A DNA stretch of 46,388 nt, from positions 1-46,388 of the forward strand of contig JAEOSY010000210.1 of assembly GCA_016840125.1 (NCBI GenBank), in the 5' to 3' direction. Each line of letters starts with the position of its first letter. The first letter of the stretch is position 1. The position numbers and the translations under genes are program-made. Under the pieces are notes generated by a model that worked only from the letters and a program-made list of their open reading frames with translations, was not told the origin of the DNA and searched no databases. This document shows, piece by piece, positions 24,743 to 33,908 of the stretch. Source of the DNA: Candidatus Helarchaeota archaeon (GTDB taxonomy: Archaea > Asgardarchaeota > Lokiarchaeia > Helarchaeales > HEL-GB-A).

Positions 24743-26032
24743 ATGAAATTTTCATATGAAAATAAAAGAATTAACTTTAAATTGAGAGTTTTTCTTACAT
24801 TCAAACAAAGAGTTTATCTTTACAATTTCATTCGATGTGATTCGATAATGAGTGACCCCTCCTTTTTTGAAGCGATACGAAAAGAAATTGAAGCAACTGC
24901 TAAGGATTGCGCCTATTATAACAACATTTGTAAAGAAAATAATTATAATTTTGAAATAACCTTGAAGGATTCCAATCTGGACGAAATTCCATATATCAAT
25001 TGGAATGCTTTTAAAGCGTCCAATCAAATTTTTGACCAATTATTACGAATTCCCTTTGATAATTTAGCACACTGGACAATTAGCAGCTCAACTTCCGGAG
25101 ATCCCAGTATCGTTGGACGTGGTTCCGCTGATGTTAAAGTATTCCAAGAAAACTACACGCGTGTTTTCGAGGATTTTAATAAGATGTCCACCATTCAGAA
25201 GTTAATTTTATTCGCGCCCTCAATGGCCTTTCTAAATCGGATGCCTGGGGAATGGATGGGTAAACGCGGCTTCCTGTTTTATAGAGATATAACTGAGCTC
25301 TGGGATATTGATACAACCTTTCTGCTAATTATGAAGCATATTAAGCTAATTTTATACCTTATTACACACTTTAAATTCAAAGCATTTATTGAAGTTGATG
25401 GCAAAAAACTGACAAACGCCCTCGAAACGGTCGAAGCAACAAAAATTCCTGCGTTAATTGGCAACTCAGTCCCCCTAATGTACAAAACTATCCAAAATTA
25501 TAAACGAAAGAAAAAGCGAACATACAGCATGCCTGAATCCTTCCGTGTACAAACTGGCGGAGGCGGCTGGTCTGGTGTGAAAGGGCGTGTCAAAACTGAT
25601 CCAATTGATAAGGGAGAGTTCATTGAAACGCTTTCTGATTTCTTCAATATAACCGCCGCTAATTTTGCAGATTGTTATGGTGCTACCGAAACCCCCATTG
25701 CTTGTGGTGGTCATTACAGCAAAAAACATAATGATTATCTCATCCACGTGTATAAAGACAATGCTCGGATTGTTCTCAGGGCTATGGAGGATTTGGAACC
25801 AGTAAAGGGATTAAATGAAACAGGTATCCTTGAGATAATCACACCATACGGCGTGCAAACTTACGCCGGTCTTGCTGTTCTTCTTGATGATCTCGTCCAA
25901 GTTGTGGACTATAACAAATGTGTTGAATGTGGACGTGAAAATGTTATTGTCTTTCGCCATGTTGGTCGCATGACCCCTGAGATTGGTAAGGGATGCTCTT
26001 CTTATACTCGTCTCTTTCCATTTCAAGAATAA
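24743..26032 (+). CDS. LuxE-like acyl-protein synthetase / adenylate-forming enzyme
   Basis: Resembles LuxE and phenylacetate-CoA ligase-type adenylating enzymes, which activate a carboxylic acid with ATP. The phosphate-loop-like SSSTSGDPS lies at 114-122; further on are GGGGWSGVKG and DCYGATETP, corresponding to the substrate and adenine-binding motifs, and near the C-terminus a CVECGREN pair that may bind metal. Partner and substrate are unknown; a fatty acid or aromatic acid is possible. The upstream neighbour is the lipid-type reductase, so a role in lipid or acyl metabolism is plausible. An ATG at 24848 would remove 35 basic residues and give 394 residues, closer to where family similarity begins; both starts are possible. 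Confidence 0.7.
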   Translation: MKFSYENKRINFKLRVFLTFKQRVYLYNFIRCDSIMSDPSFFEAIRKEIEATAKDCAYYNNICKENNYNFEITLKDSNLDEIPYINWNAFKASNQIFDQLLRIPFDNLAHWTISSSTSGDPSIVGRGSADVKVFQENYTRVFEDFNKMSTIQKLILFAPSMAFLNRMPGEWMGKRGFLFYRDITELWDIDTTFLLIMKHIKLILYLITHFKFKAFIEVDGKKLTNALETVEATKIPALIGNSVPLMYKTIQNYKRKKKRTYSMPESFRVQTGGGGWSGVKGRVKTDPIDKGEFIETLSDFFNITAANFADCYGATETPIACGGHYSKKHNDYLIHVYKDNARIVLRAMEDLEPVKGLNETGILEIITPYGVQTYAGLAVLLDDLVQVVDYNKCVECGRENVIVFRHVGRMTPEIGKGCSSYTRLFPFQE

Positions 26033-26257
26033 AGGATTAATACTCGCCTTTATGTTTAAGGGAAATTAAACTTGACATTACTGACGATTGGATTCTAAAA
26101 AAATAATCTAAAATTCCTATAGCCTACTTCAAATCTCCTGAATAGGAAAGGGTACAACCTCAAACTCTCTTTCATAAGTTTGCGCAAAAGTATTTAGGTC
26201 CTCTGGAAAGCAAGGTCAATAGAAGTCTTAAAAGAGAGGGATTCGCTAGTACATTTA

Positions 26258-26548
26258 ATGTATGGGTTCCTCCTGCCACTTAAGAAAACGATTCTTACCC
26301 GATGTAGAGAGTGTCATGCCTTAATTAAATATAATCTGATCTGTCAACGAGCAACTTCTGAATCTTCTCAAACAGCTTTATACTGGAGTAATAGGCAAGT
26401 TGGGGTATTAATGCGGGAAGAAGGGTTAAACAATTCATCACGTACGTGTTATTGTTACCTTTGTTGGAATACTACACCAAAACAGAAAGTCCGGTTAAAT
26501 AAGAAAATGAAACGGTCCTATATCCTCCCCCTCGAATATTATCTCTGA
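26258..26548 (+). CDS. Possible small zinc-binding protein (weak call)
   Basis: A 96-codon frame within the 542-bp gap between the LuxE-like gene and the convergent hydrolase gene. It has CRECHALIKYNLIC near residue 16 and CYCYLC near 64, which together could bind one zinc ion, plus a basic C-terminus. No Shine-Dalgarno site or clear promoter precedes it, and the remaining parts of the gap (26033-26257) show nothing convincing. It may be a real small protein, a decayed gene or chance. Confidence 0.3.
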   Translation: MYGFLLPLKKTILTRCRECHALIKYNLICQRATSESSQTALYWSNRQVGVLMREEGLNNSSRTCYCYLCWNTTPKQKVRLNKKMKRSYILPLEYYL

Positions 26549-26574
26549 ATTTACTAAATAAAAAAGAGTAATAA

Positions 26575-27423
26575 TTAGCTAGGGGGATATTTTTCTTCTA
26601 AGAAGAGCTTTAAACAGCGATTCACTTGTTCGCTCTGTGTAATCAATGCGAAATGCCCTGCATTCTTTATCATACATAATCGCGAATCAGGAATTCGCAC
26701 TTGCATTTCTCGCATATCTGATAATGGTGTTACAATATCCAAAGTTCCACAGATTAAACAGACGGGAACGTTTATTTCCTTTAACTTTTCTTCCAAATTA
26801 TAATTTACAATCTGTTTGATTTCCTCAATAATAACGTGAGGTGGAATTGAGTTAAGCGCTTTCACCCAAGACTCTACAGTCTTTACCGGTTTATTCATTA
26901 TGGATGCAATAAACGGCACACCCATTGTGGAAATCGTGCGGAGAGACCATCTGAGTAGCGGCGTTAAGGTAATGGTTAATGGGGTGGGTAATAATTTCCA
27001 AAAGAGTTTCTGTTCGAAGGTTTTAACAACGGTATAAGATGTATCAATTAGAACTAGCGCTTGGGTTTGATTGGGATAGTCATGATAGGTAACCTGCGCT
27101 ACACCCCCACCCGCCGAATGGCCAATAACGGCCCACGTATCCAAGCCAAGTTCTTTTTGGAATATAATAAAGTCTTTCCGCAGTTGGTCTAAAGTATACC
27201 CTTTTCGTGGTTTGTCGCTTTTTCCGTGACCTCGTGAATCAAGGGATATCACTCGATACCCTAATTCAGCCAAAAGAGGTATTTGCTCACTCCAGAACGC
27301 AGTACTTGCCCCCCATCCATGGTATAATAAAATAGTTTTCCCATTTTCGTTGCCATGGACTTCATACCACATATTGACGCCATCATCCAGTTCTACGAAT
27401 GGCACGTTTCTGATAACCTCCAT
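26575..27423 (-). CDS. Alpha/beta hydrolase
   Basis: A 282-residue cytoplasmic alpha/beta-hydrolase fold enzyme. The oxyanion region is YHGWGAS, the strand-turn RGHGKSDKP is typical, and the catalytic triad is S103 in GHSAGGG, D229 in CGTLDIVTP and H257 in NAGHFAL. The family covers esterases, lipases, peroxidases and other hydrolases; the substrate cannot be told from sequence. It begins 12 bp after the cupin gene and is the last of a probable uvrC-cupin-hydrolase transcript. The ATG at 27423 fits the family. Confidence 0.88.
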   Translation of the reverse strand: MEVIRNVPFVELDDGVNMWYEVHGNENGKTILLYHGWGASTAFWSEQIPLLAELGYRVISLDSRGHGKSDKPRKGYTLDQLRKDFIIFQKELGLDTWAVIGHSAGGGVAQVTYHDYPNQTQALVLIDTSYTVVKTFEQKLFWKLLPTPLTITLTPLLRWSLRTISTMGVPFIASIMNKPVKTVESWVKALNSIPPHVIIEEIKQIVNYNLEEKLKEINVPVCLICGTLDIVTPLSDMREMQVRIPDSRLCMIKNAGHFALITQSEQVNRCLKLFLEEKYPPS

Positions 27424-27435
27424 GCGTTCAAAATC

Positions 27436-28083
27436 TTAGAGCAGAACGCCCCCTGGCAGAATGATTGTTAATCCATTTATCATATTAATTTCATCAAGGC
27501 GTCCGTCAAGCGTAATATAAGCAATATCATCAATTTTCGCAGCCGCCTCTGAATTCAGATAAAATTCGTTCATATCGGAAACCTTTCGAATGCTTGATAC
27601 AATATAACCAGTATCCTGGTATGGTTTCCCAATTTCTAGCTTCTTTTTCTGAGCAGCCTCAATGATTTGGGTGATTAATAATTCATCAATACTAATGTTA
27701 CTATGATGGATTGGATGCTTTACTTCCGGTTCTCCTCCTACTAATGGGACTGTCTCTCCATTTTTCTTTCTCAAAAGAAGCTGCGTCTCGTTCCGAACGA
27801 TATTGATAGGAAATCCCTCTTCTTCAACAGGGGAATAGGACGTTTTGGTATTTAATGGTCTTATATCTGAGGTAACTAATGATTGGTTCGGTGAAATATT
27901 TATTGCTCTATGGAAATAGTAAGGGATAACATTGAACATATCACCTCTCTTTGCTAATGTAACACTTATATCCTTTAACTGGGGTGACGTCTGAACAAAC
28001 GCAATTTCACCCAGCACCACTCGATAGACCTCAAATTCGCCTTTTATATGGCGATTCCCTTTCGTATGATAACATTCCAACAT
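27436..28083 (-). CDS. Cupin protein related to archaeal-type phosphoglucose isomerase
   Basis: The first half carries a cupin barrel like that of the cupin-type glucose-6-phosphate isomerase: H6 and H12 near the start (TKGNRHIKGEFEVYRVVLGE), GDMFNVIPYYFHRAIN, and a closing SYSPVEEEGFPINI. These histidines and glutamates should bind a metal. The usual opening (the strand before the GHxH motif) is missing, so the protein is short at the N-terminus, and it has instead a C-terminal half (about 110-215) of unknown kind with a helical HHSNISIDELLITQII segment. It may be an isomerase-like enzyme that has changed function. It follows uvrC by 65 bp and precedes the hydrolase by 12 bp. The start is ATG at 28083. 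Confidence 0.6.
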   Translation of the reverse strand: MLECYHTKGNRHIKGEFEVYRVVLGEIAFVQTSPQLKDISVTLAKRGDMFNVIPYYFHRAINISPNQSLVTSDIRPLNTKTSYSPVEEEGFPINIVRNETQLLLRKKNGETVPLVGGEPEVKHPIHHSNISIDELLITQIIEAAQKKKLEIGKPYQDTGYIVSSIRKVSDMNEFYLNSEAAAKIDDIAYITLDGRLDEINMINGLTIILPGGVLL

Positions 28084-28148
28084 TTTTCTCGCCTCTAAAA
28101 AGTTAGTTATTAAATATATCTTTTATCTTATTTTCTTTTCGCCCCATT

Positions 28149-29447
28149 TTATTTCTTGTTATTTGTTATTCTTTTTTTTCGTAGGAGCCGATGATATTTT
28201 AAAGCAAAGCGGTGCGCTTCATCTCGAACCCGTTGAAGTAAAAAGAGAGCGGGGGAATCTGGAGATATTAAAATCGGATCTGGCACATCTGGTTTAAAAA
28301 CAGACTCGAGCCTTTTAGCTAGACCAATAACCGGTATATTTAATTTAAAACGTGTTATTATCTTTTTTGCTATATTAAGTTGAGGCTTACCACCATCTAC
28401 AACAATTAAGTCCGGTAGTGTAACCTTATCCCTTATAAGTCGTTTGTAACGGCGCTCCACCACTTCCCCCATCATTGCTACATCATTCGCCCCTTGGATG
28501 GTTTTTATTTTAAAACGCCTGTATCCATCTTTCATCGGTTGTCCATTTACAAATAGAACAAGAGATCCGGTTGGATCCGTACCGCTCAGGTTCGATATGT
28601 CAAAGGCTTCAATTCTTTTCGGCTTTTTAGGTAAAGCCAAAACTTCTTTCAATTCTACAACGCCTAATGAGATTTCCGAATCGGAACTGATTACTCTCTG
28701 ATTGATAATTGTTTTCTCTAGAGCCCATATGTGATCTCGCAGATCTGCAGCGGTTTCATAATCTAAATTTTCTGCAGTTTCTTTCATTAGATGTTTAAAT
28801 TTCTCAATTATCGCGTTCTTTTTCCCATCCAAGAAAAGCTCAATATTTTCGAGATTTTGCATATATTCAAGGTGTTTGACTTCCTTCACACAAGGTGCTG
28901 GACATTTATGCAAATCATATTGCCAACATGGACGCGTTTGTTTTTTACGCCGTTTGTAACACGAACACACAGGAAATAGCTTAAGCAGAAAGTTAAGTGT
29001 ATATTTAATTGCTTTAACACTAGTAAAGGGGCCAAAATGTCGCCTATACAATTTTAACTTACTTGCATCCCGGATCCTTTGTACAATAACACGTGGAAAC
29101 TCCTCTTCCGTTATAAGAATGTATGGAAAAGTTTTATCATCCTTGATTCGAGTATTATATTTTGGCTGGTATTTTTTAATTAATTCCGCTTCAAGAAGTA
29201 ACGCCTCAATCTCTGAATCAGTCAGTATGTAATCAATTTTTTTCGTATTTTCTAAAATTAATTTGTTGTTCAGGTTATTCTCTGTAATTGTGAAGTGAGA
29301 TTTAATCCTGTTGATAATGGATTTCGCTTTCCCTATATAGATCGCATTATCTTCAGCGTCTTTAAAAAGATAGACTCCGGTACTGTCAGGTAACTCCTGT
29401 ATCTGTCCCTTGAGTCTGGTTTTCACTTCTTGATTCATTCTTCTCAT
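28149..29447 (-). CDS. uvrC: UvrC nucleotide excision repair endonuclease, short form
   Basis: Makes the dual incisions in UvrABC excision repair. The N-terminal GIY-YIG nuclease is clear (GVYLF at 24-28, AIYIGKAKS from 35); a Cys-rich segment CSCYKRRK...RPCWQYDLHKCPAPC follows, then the UVR motif that contacts UvrB (near 205-240), and the RNase H-like endonuclease domain with EAFDISNLSGTDP and PDLIVVDGGKPQL. The protein ends at 432 residues with RDEAHRFALKYHR plus a basic tail, so the C-terminal tandem helix-hairpin-helix domain of standard UvrC (about 600 residues) is absent; no HhH-coding sequence follows the stop in any minus-strand frame I read. uvrA and uvrB are in the same window but in separate units. 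Confidence 0.92.
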   Translation of the reverse strand: MRRMNQEVKTRLKGQIQELPDSTGVYLFKDAEDNAIYIGKAKSIINRIKSHFTITENNLNNKLILENTKKIDYILTDSEIEALLLEAELIKKYQPKYNTRIKDDKTFPYILITEEEFPRVIVQRIRDASKLKLYRRHFGPFTSVKAIKYTLNFLLKLFPVCSCYKRRKKQTRPCWQYDLHKCPAPCVKEVKHLEYMQNLENIELFLDGKKNAIIEKFKHLMKETAENLDYETAADLRDHIWALEKTIINQRVISSDSEISLGVVELKEVLALPKKPKRIEAFDISNLSGTDPTGSLVLFVNGQPMKDGYRRFKIKTIQGANDVAMMGEVVERRYKRLIRDKVTLPDLIVVDGGKPQLNIAKKIITRFKLNIPVIGLAKRLESVFKPDVPDPILISPDSPALFLLQRVRDEAHRFALKYHRLLRKKRITNNKK

Positions 29448-29530
29448 CTAAAATTTTAAAAGAAGGCAAATTCTTCTTGCTTTTCAATACAAATTAGTTA
29501 TGAATGCAATAAGAAATTTTTTACTACTTT

Positions 29531-29557
29531 AAAAAAAAAAGAAACGAGAAAAAAAAA
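29531..29557 (-). terminator. Oligo-T terminator of the UPF0182 gene
   Basis: Read on the minus strand, T9 and then T10 stretches begin a few bases after the stop at 29563. Runs of T downstream of a gene end are the usual archaeal intrinsic termination signal. Confidence 0.6.
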
Positions 29558-29562
29558 GGGGA

Positions 29563-32388
29563 TTATGGATAGATGGAGAGTGTTCGTTGGTGTGAGTCGA
29601 TTAACGTCCCGGTATCGTTATAGAGATTGACAACGTAGTTGACTGGGCTATACGGTTGCCCGCCGGTAACCAAGCCTGAGAGCTTTGGAATTACACCCGT
29701 GTATTGGGTTGGTAGTAAAGTAAGGTTTGCCACAGAATAATTGTAGAATCCACCACCTACAACAGGAGTAATCTCTTGACCTCCAAAGGAAACGTTGAGC
29801 AGTGAGTATTGGGTCGAAATTTCGATTGATACATTGAAACCTTGGCTCGCATACCCGTTGTTAACAAGTAATTCCAGATCTTCATACACGCCTTCATAGA
29901 CAATCGCTGGTGCCTCCATGATATTTAGAGAAAGTATTCCTGGTGGGATGGTAACTGTCACATTTAAAGCCGCATAAGCTGCAGTTGTATTATCGCCAAT
30001 TCCAATAATCCCGGGATCAAATGCATTCACTAGGGCAATTCGTTTGAGTGTTTGAATATTCTCGCCAGAAATTTCATAGATGGGTAGCACGTAATAAAGC
30101 GAATGTGCAAGTGGATAAATTAGAATGTTACCAAATCGTTTTAGAGCAAGTAATTGGAGAAATGCCGCATCCGCTTGTTTATAAGCTGATTCGGCTGCAG
30201 TTAAACCAATCATTTGCGTTTGTCCTACGGTCCCGTTCCGATAGAATGTAGTGGTACCCAATCGATCGGGTATCTTCCCATTTTCAATTACATAGAATCC
30301 GACCAAATTACCAACTGCTGCACCCTCAAATTCCACGATACTCGCACCAACGTATGATAGACCGTATCCAACGTCATAAATGATGTAATACAAGTCTGCC
30401 TCTTCAGGGCGAATAAAGAAATCCTCTTCGTTCTTCCAAGTGGCGCGGTCTGTGACATGGTAGGTATAATCGACTTCCAACTGGTATTCAGCCAGTATCT
30501 CGGGGTATTTCAATTGGTCAATAAGCCATACGGGCATGGGTTGCCATGGATACTTATCCATATATATCTGTAGAAATTCATAGGGGAGATTATCAGCAGT
30601 ATCATTGTATTGATAAAAATTCATTGTTCCAAGAGCAACATCTACTAAAACAACGCCCAACCACCGTACTACGCTTGAATCAATATATCCCGAGAATGAT
30701 GGAAATGCAAGAATAATATCCATACAATAATGCATTCTGTTATTAGCTGTATCAAAAACTAAGTATGGATCATCACCCATAACCATATTTGGTAATAATA
30801 TTCCTCCGATTCTGTCATTAATGTTTCTTTTGATTAAATATCCCGTTGATTCTCCTGTTTTAAAGCCCCAATCCTCAATGTACCACCAGTTTAGGAACCC
30901 ATCTAAGGTCACATCGGCCGAACCTGAATACGTGATATTTCCGATTTCCTCGTATTGTGTAACATTTAAAATAGTGTATCCATTATCAGGCAGCTCTCCA
31001 AAGTAGATAGAATAGTTGTACGGGACACCAAAGACCGAGGGGAATAATGCATTATCGATTAAGTCACCCGTTACTGGATTGAGAGCCACAAAACCGCGGG
31101 AATGTGTATAGATTATATGATCTTGTACCCAAGTCAAACCAAGCTCATCGTTACTTTGGATTTTCCGCGGTGCGGTCCAATATTCCGAACCATTCAGGTA
31201 AATAATATCTGAATCCGCTAGAACCTCCCAGTTCGATCCAATCTGATTCTCCATAGACGCTCGCGATGCCTCTAAGTCAAACGTCCGAATATGAGGAATA
31301 ATCTCTTGATCTGTTGTCCCAGATAGTGATTGGTTTGTAATCAATTCCTGGGTCGTCAATTCAGTGAAGTCATCCAATCCTGCTGCTGTCCGTGTCTCAG
31401 AGATTTGTGTAGTCAATTTTGTATCCCACACCCATTCATTCCAGTTCGCTTCATAATATAAGCCTTTCACACCGGCTGATATAAGAAACCCAATCGGTAG
31501 GATGATTATGATGATAATTGCGAGTGCCATGAACGATTTGTAGAATTTGTCACCGCGATACTTTTCTGGATTAAGTACTCCCAGAATATAAAATAGCGCA
31601 CCAATCACAAGGCTGGAAAAGAAGCCGACGATCACTGAAGTAACTACAGACGATTCTATAACATCATAGGCGGCATTAGGAAGATATAACCATCCAATGA
31701 ACAAAGCTAAAGAAATAATTAGGGCAATTGAACCAACAGCTTTTAGTGGATTTGTTCCATGACGTCTACGAAATGCAACCGCGTTGAATACATCAAGAGC
31801 CAACTTCGCTATCAGAGCACCCATAACCAGTACAATATAAGGTCGTATAATAAAGGTGTATGCAAAAAGGACATTGATGTCCATCGTCCCTGGGTTCAAT
31901 GGGTATCCTAACGCTGTGAAGAGCGTTGGGAAGAATTCATATGATAAATTAACATGGTTTGCTACGAAGATTCCAAATCCTCCATCAAACAGGAATCCTA
32001 TAACCCAGCCCATTGCAAGACCTCCTACCCCTGCAACCAGTGCATAATTCCATATCAAACATTTTATACGGGATGGTCGCTGTCCTCGCCTAAATGCGTT
32101 GTAAACTAAGGTTAAAGTGCTACTAGTTAATGGGTTTAGGATTGAAACTACACATACCAGTACTAAGATCGTGATCATTGGGACCAAAAGAATTGCGGAA
32201 TTATTCATTGTTAAGTAATTCCACCAATTTAATCCTAATTGGTTGTCGTAAAATTGCTGATTTATCACTAGACTGACCACAACTGAAACAATGACTATAA
32301 ACGCAACCACTGCTGCAATTGCAATTCCAATAATGGCTTTCAGAACTGTATTCCTATCTTGTCTCGACATTGAAATCATGTTCATCAC
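29563..32388 (-). CDS. UPF0182-family membrane protein
   Basis: A 941-residue protein of the UPF0182 family: seven or so membrane helices in the first 310 residues, then a large outside domain. Family-like stretches in the outer part are WVQDHIIYTHSRGFVALNP and YSIYFGELPDNGYTILN; the rest is diverged from bacterial relatives. Biochemical function of the family is unknown. It is the last gene of a run with the CBM9-like, methyltransferase and 6-TM genes (71-bp gap from the last of these), and is followed by a strong oligo-T terminator, so it probably ends the operon. Start at ATG 32388; further in-frame Met codons follow within six residues. Confidence 0.8.
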   Translation of the reverse strand: MMNMISMSRQDRNTVLKAIIGIAIAAVVAFIVIVSVVVSLVINQQFYDNQLGLNWWNYLTMNNSAILLVPMITILVLVCVVSILNPLTSSTLTLVYNAFRRGQRPSRIKCLIWNYALVAGVGGLAMGWVIGFLFDGGFGIFVANHVNLSYEFFPTLFTALGYPLNPGTMDINVLFAYTFIIRPYIVLVMGALIAKLALDVFNAVAFRRRHGTNPLKAVGSIALIISLALFIGWLYLPNAAYDVIESSVVTSVIVGFFSSLVIGALFYILGVLNPEKYRGDKFYKSFMALAIIIIIILPIGFLISAGVKGLYYEANWNEWVWDTKLTTQISETRTAAGLDDFTELTTQELITNQSLSGTTDQEIIPHIRTFDLEASRASMENQIGSNWEVLADSDIIYLNGSEYWTAPRKIQSNDELGLTWVQDHIIYTHSRGFVALNPVTGDLIDNALFPSVFGVPYNYSIYFGELPDNGYTILNVTQYEEIGNITYSGSADVTLDGFLNWWYIEDWGFKTGESTGYLIKRNINDRIGGILLPNMVMGDDPYLVFDTANNRMHYCMDIILAFPSFSGYIDSSVVRWLGVVLVDVALGTMNFYQYNDTADNLPYEFLQIYMDKYPWQPMPVWLIDQLKYPEILAEYQLEVDYTYHVTDRATWKNEEDFFIRPEEADLYYIIYDVGYGLSYVGASIVEFEGAAVGNLVGFYVIENGKIPDRLGTTTFYRNGTVGQTQMIGLTAAESAYKQADAAFLQLLALKRFGNILIYPLAHSLYYVLPIYEISGENIQTLKRIALVNAFDPGIIGIGDNTTAAYAALNVTVTIPPGILSLNIMEAPAIVYEGVYEDLELLVNNGYASQGFNVSIEISTQYSLLNVSFGGQEITPVVGGGFYNYSVANLTLLPTQYTGVIPKLSGLVTGGQPYSPVNYVVNLYNDTGTLIDSHQRTLSIYP

Positions 32389-32459
32389 TTTTTTTTAATA
32401 TATAATTCGATTTTTTGTGAGATAATCCAATTATAACTAATAATACCATAAATAGTTTC

Positions 32460-33149
32460 TTACATCAATTTTCTCTTGTAGTATTGTCTCCAGCATAAAT
32501 AATACACGAGAAAGCTTAATACGCCGACAATAACAATTTGGATTGTTAAATTCAAAAAGAATTCAGTATCATTACCGATAATAACAAAGGGGAAATTTAG
32601 AAACAGTTGTTCTTTAGCAAAATCTTCAATGAGTAATCCTAATCCCCAGAGCGTTAGGAAGCATAGAATATAGATTGATAGTTCCTTAAAAAACGAATTT
32701 GAATAGAGCTTTTCTGTTTTTGAGATAAGGATAACTGAAAGGAGCATATAAACTCCTAAAAAGCCATGATTCAAGCCAAGATGGACTGGTTGAAAGAATA
32801 TTATTTTTGGAATACCAAACAATGCGGCAATATACGGTAAACCAAAAAATAGAAGAATCACTACCAAAATCATCCGTAAATAATCCTCCCAAACCAACGG
32901 TTTTCCAGTTTGATTTGTGTGATTTTCTGGAGAATTTGCGTAATTCGAGTGATGTAGTAGATCCTGTGTAAGAATTCTATCTGAAATCATCCCAAATGTT
33001 GCAAAAAGGGGAAAAAATCCCAAAAGAGGTGAAACCTGGATAACAAGTGATAAACCTCCATGGAGCGGTACAAGTGCACCTATTGCCCATATGCTAAAAA
33101 CACTGAAAAAAAACCAACCCCAGAGGAGGATTGCAACATAATAATCCAA
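32460..33149 (-). CDS. Six-helix membrane protein of unknown function
   Basis: About six hydrophobic helices (for example VAILLWGWFFFSVFSIW, MILVVILLFFGLPYI, and LSFLVYYLCW at the end) make this an integral membrane protein; I do not recognise the family. Start codon is uncertain: TTG at 33149 has no Shine-Dalgarno site, whereas the same frame continues upstream for 19 codons to an ATA at 33206 that overlaps the methyltransferase stop and has GGGAG ten bases before it. The upstream reading (TKLTEEEVCRIKSRLQSRL) looks like a normal amphipathic N-terminus. It lies between the methyltransferase and UPF0182 genes in the same orientation, so probably works at the membrane with that operon. Confidence 0.65.
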   Translation of the reverse strand: MDYYVAILLWGWFFFSVFSIWAIGALVPLHGGLSLVIQVSPLLGFFPLFATFGMISDRILTQDLLHHSNYANSPENHTNQTGKPLVWEDYLRMILVVILLFFGLPYIAALFGIPKIIFFQPVHLGLNHGFLGVYMLLSVILISKTEKLYSNSFFKELSIYILCFLTLWGLGLLIEDFAKEQLFLNFPFVIIGNDTEFFLNLTIQIVIVGVLSFLVYYLCWRQYYKRKLM

Positions 33150-33202
33150 TCGGCTTTGTAAGCGAGATTTAATACGACAAACCTCTTCTTCAGTCAGTTT
33201 TG

Positions 33203-33898
33203 TTATTTAACTTCAACTCCCTTTTGATCTTCAGGTACGAGAAGATAAATATAGAGGATTTCAAAGAACAGAAATTTTCTTGCTATCATGATCGAGCGGA
33301 ATTTCTGCATTTTAAAAACTTTATGGAAAAATTTCATGTTCATATAGCTAGAGAAGGTGATTTGGATGAATCCTTTTGAAGTTAGGTATTTCTTTGCATT
33401 TTTTAAGAATTTCCTTAATAAAAGATAGTTAGGACCACAGCACCATGCTGCTTCCATGTATGTTTTCGGTTTCAGAGGATAATATGGTGGATTAAAAAGA
33501 ATTACATCAAACTTTTCCGAAACGGGCTTAAATAGATTTCCCCGTCGGAGCTCGACTTTTCGTGAGATTCTATTCAATTTCACATTGATTCGAGCATTTT
33601 GTATCGCCTTGGGGTTCAGATCAGTCGCAATGACGTTTGCTGCTTTTTCAGCGGCAAAAACTGCCAAGATTCCAGAACCGGTTCCAAGATCTAAAACTCT
33701 AGAGCCTTTAGGTATGTGTAAATTTTGTAAGAAAAACTGACTTGAAACAACAAAAAAGTGTGGGCTGAAAACATCTGGTGTAAAATAGAAGGTTTTCCCC
33801 CTAATTCTTTTAAAAAAGGGGAAAATTTGTATTAGATTCAATAGTTTTAAGGTACTCAACGAACCGTACATTAAAATTTTTCGAAGGAACTCCTTCAT
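33203..33898 (-). CDS. Class I SAM-dependent methyltransferase (HemK/PrmC-like NPPY type)
   Basis: A Rossmann-fold methyltransferase: VLDLGTGSGILAVFA (motif I, SAM binding), ATDLNPKAIQNARIN (motif II) and DVILFNPPYYP (motif IV, NPPY), the last typical of enzymes that methylate amide or exocyclic amino nitrogens in proteins, rRNA or DNA. A longer reading to 33961 would overlap the upstream gene by 53 bp; the ATG at 33898 leaves a 10-bp gap and keeps the whole fold, so it is preferred (231 residues). The target cannot be named from sequence. It is the second gene of the CBM9-like operon, an unusual setting for a cytoplasmic methyltransferase. Confidence 0.8.
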   Translation of the reverse strand: MKEFLRKILMYGSLSTLKLLNLIQIFPFFKRIRGKTFYFTPDVFSPHFFVVSSQFFLQNLHIPKGSRVLDLGTGSGILAVFAAEKAANVIATDLNPKAIQNARINVKLNRISRKVELRRGNLFKPVSEKFDVILFNPPYYPLKPKTYMEAAWCCGPNYLLLRKFLKNAKKYLTSKGFIQITFSSYMNMKFFHKVFKMQKFRSIMIARKFLFFEILYIYLLVPEDQKGVEVK

Positions 33899-33908
33899 AT
33901 AGAATGCC

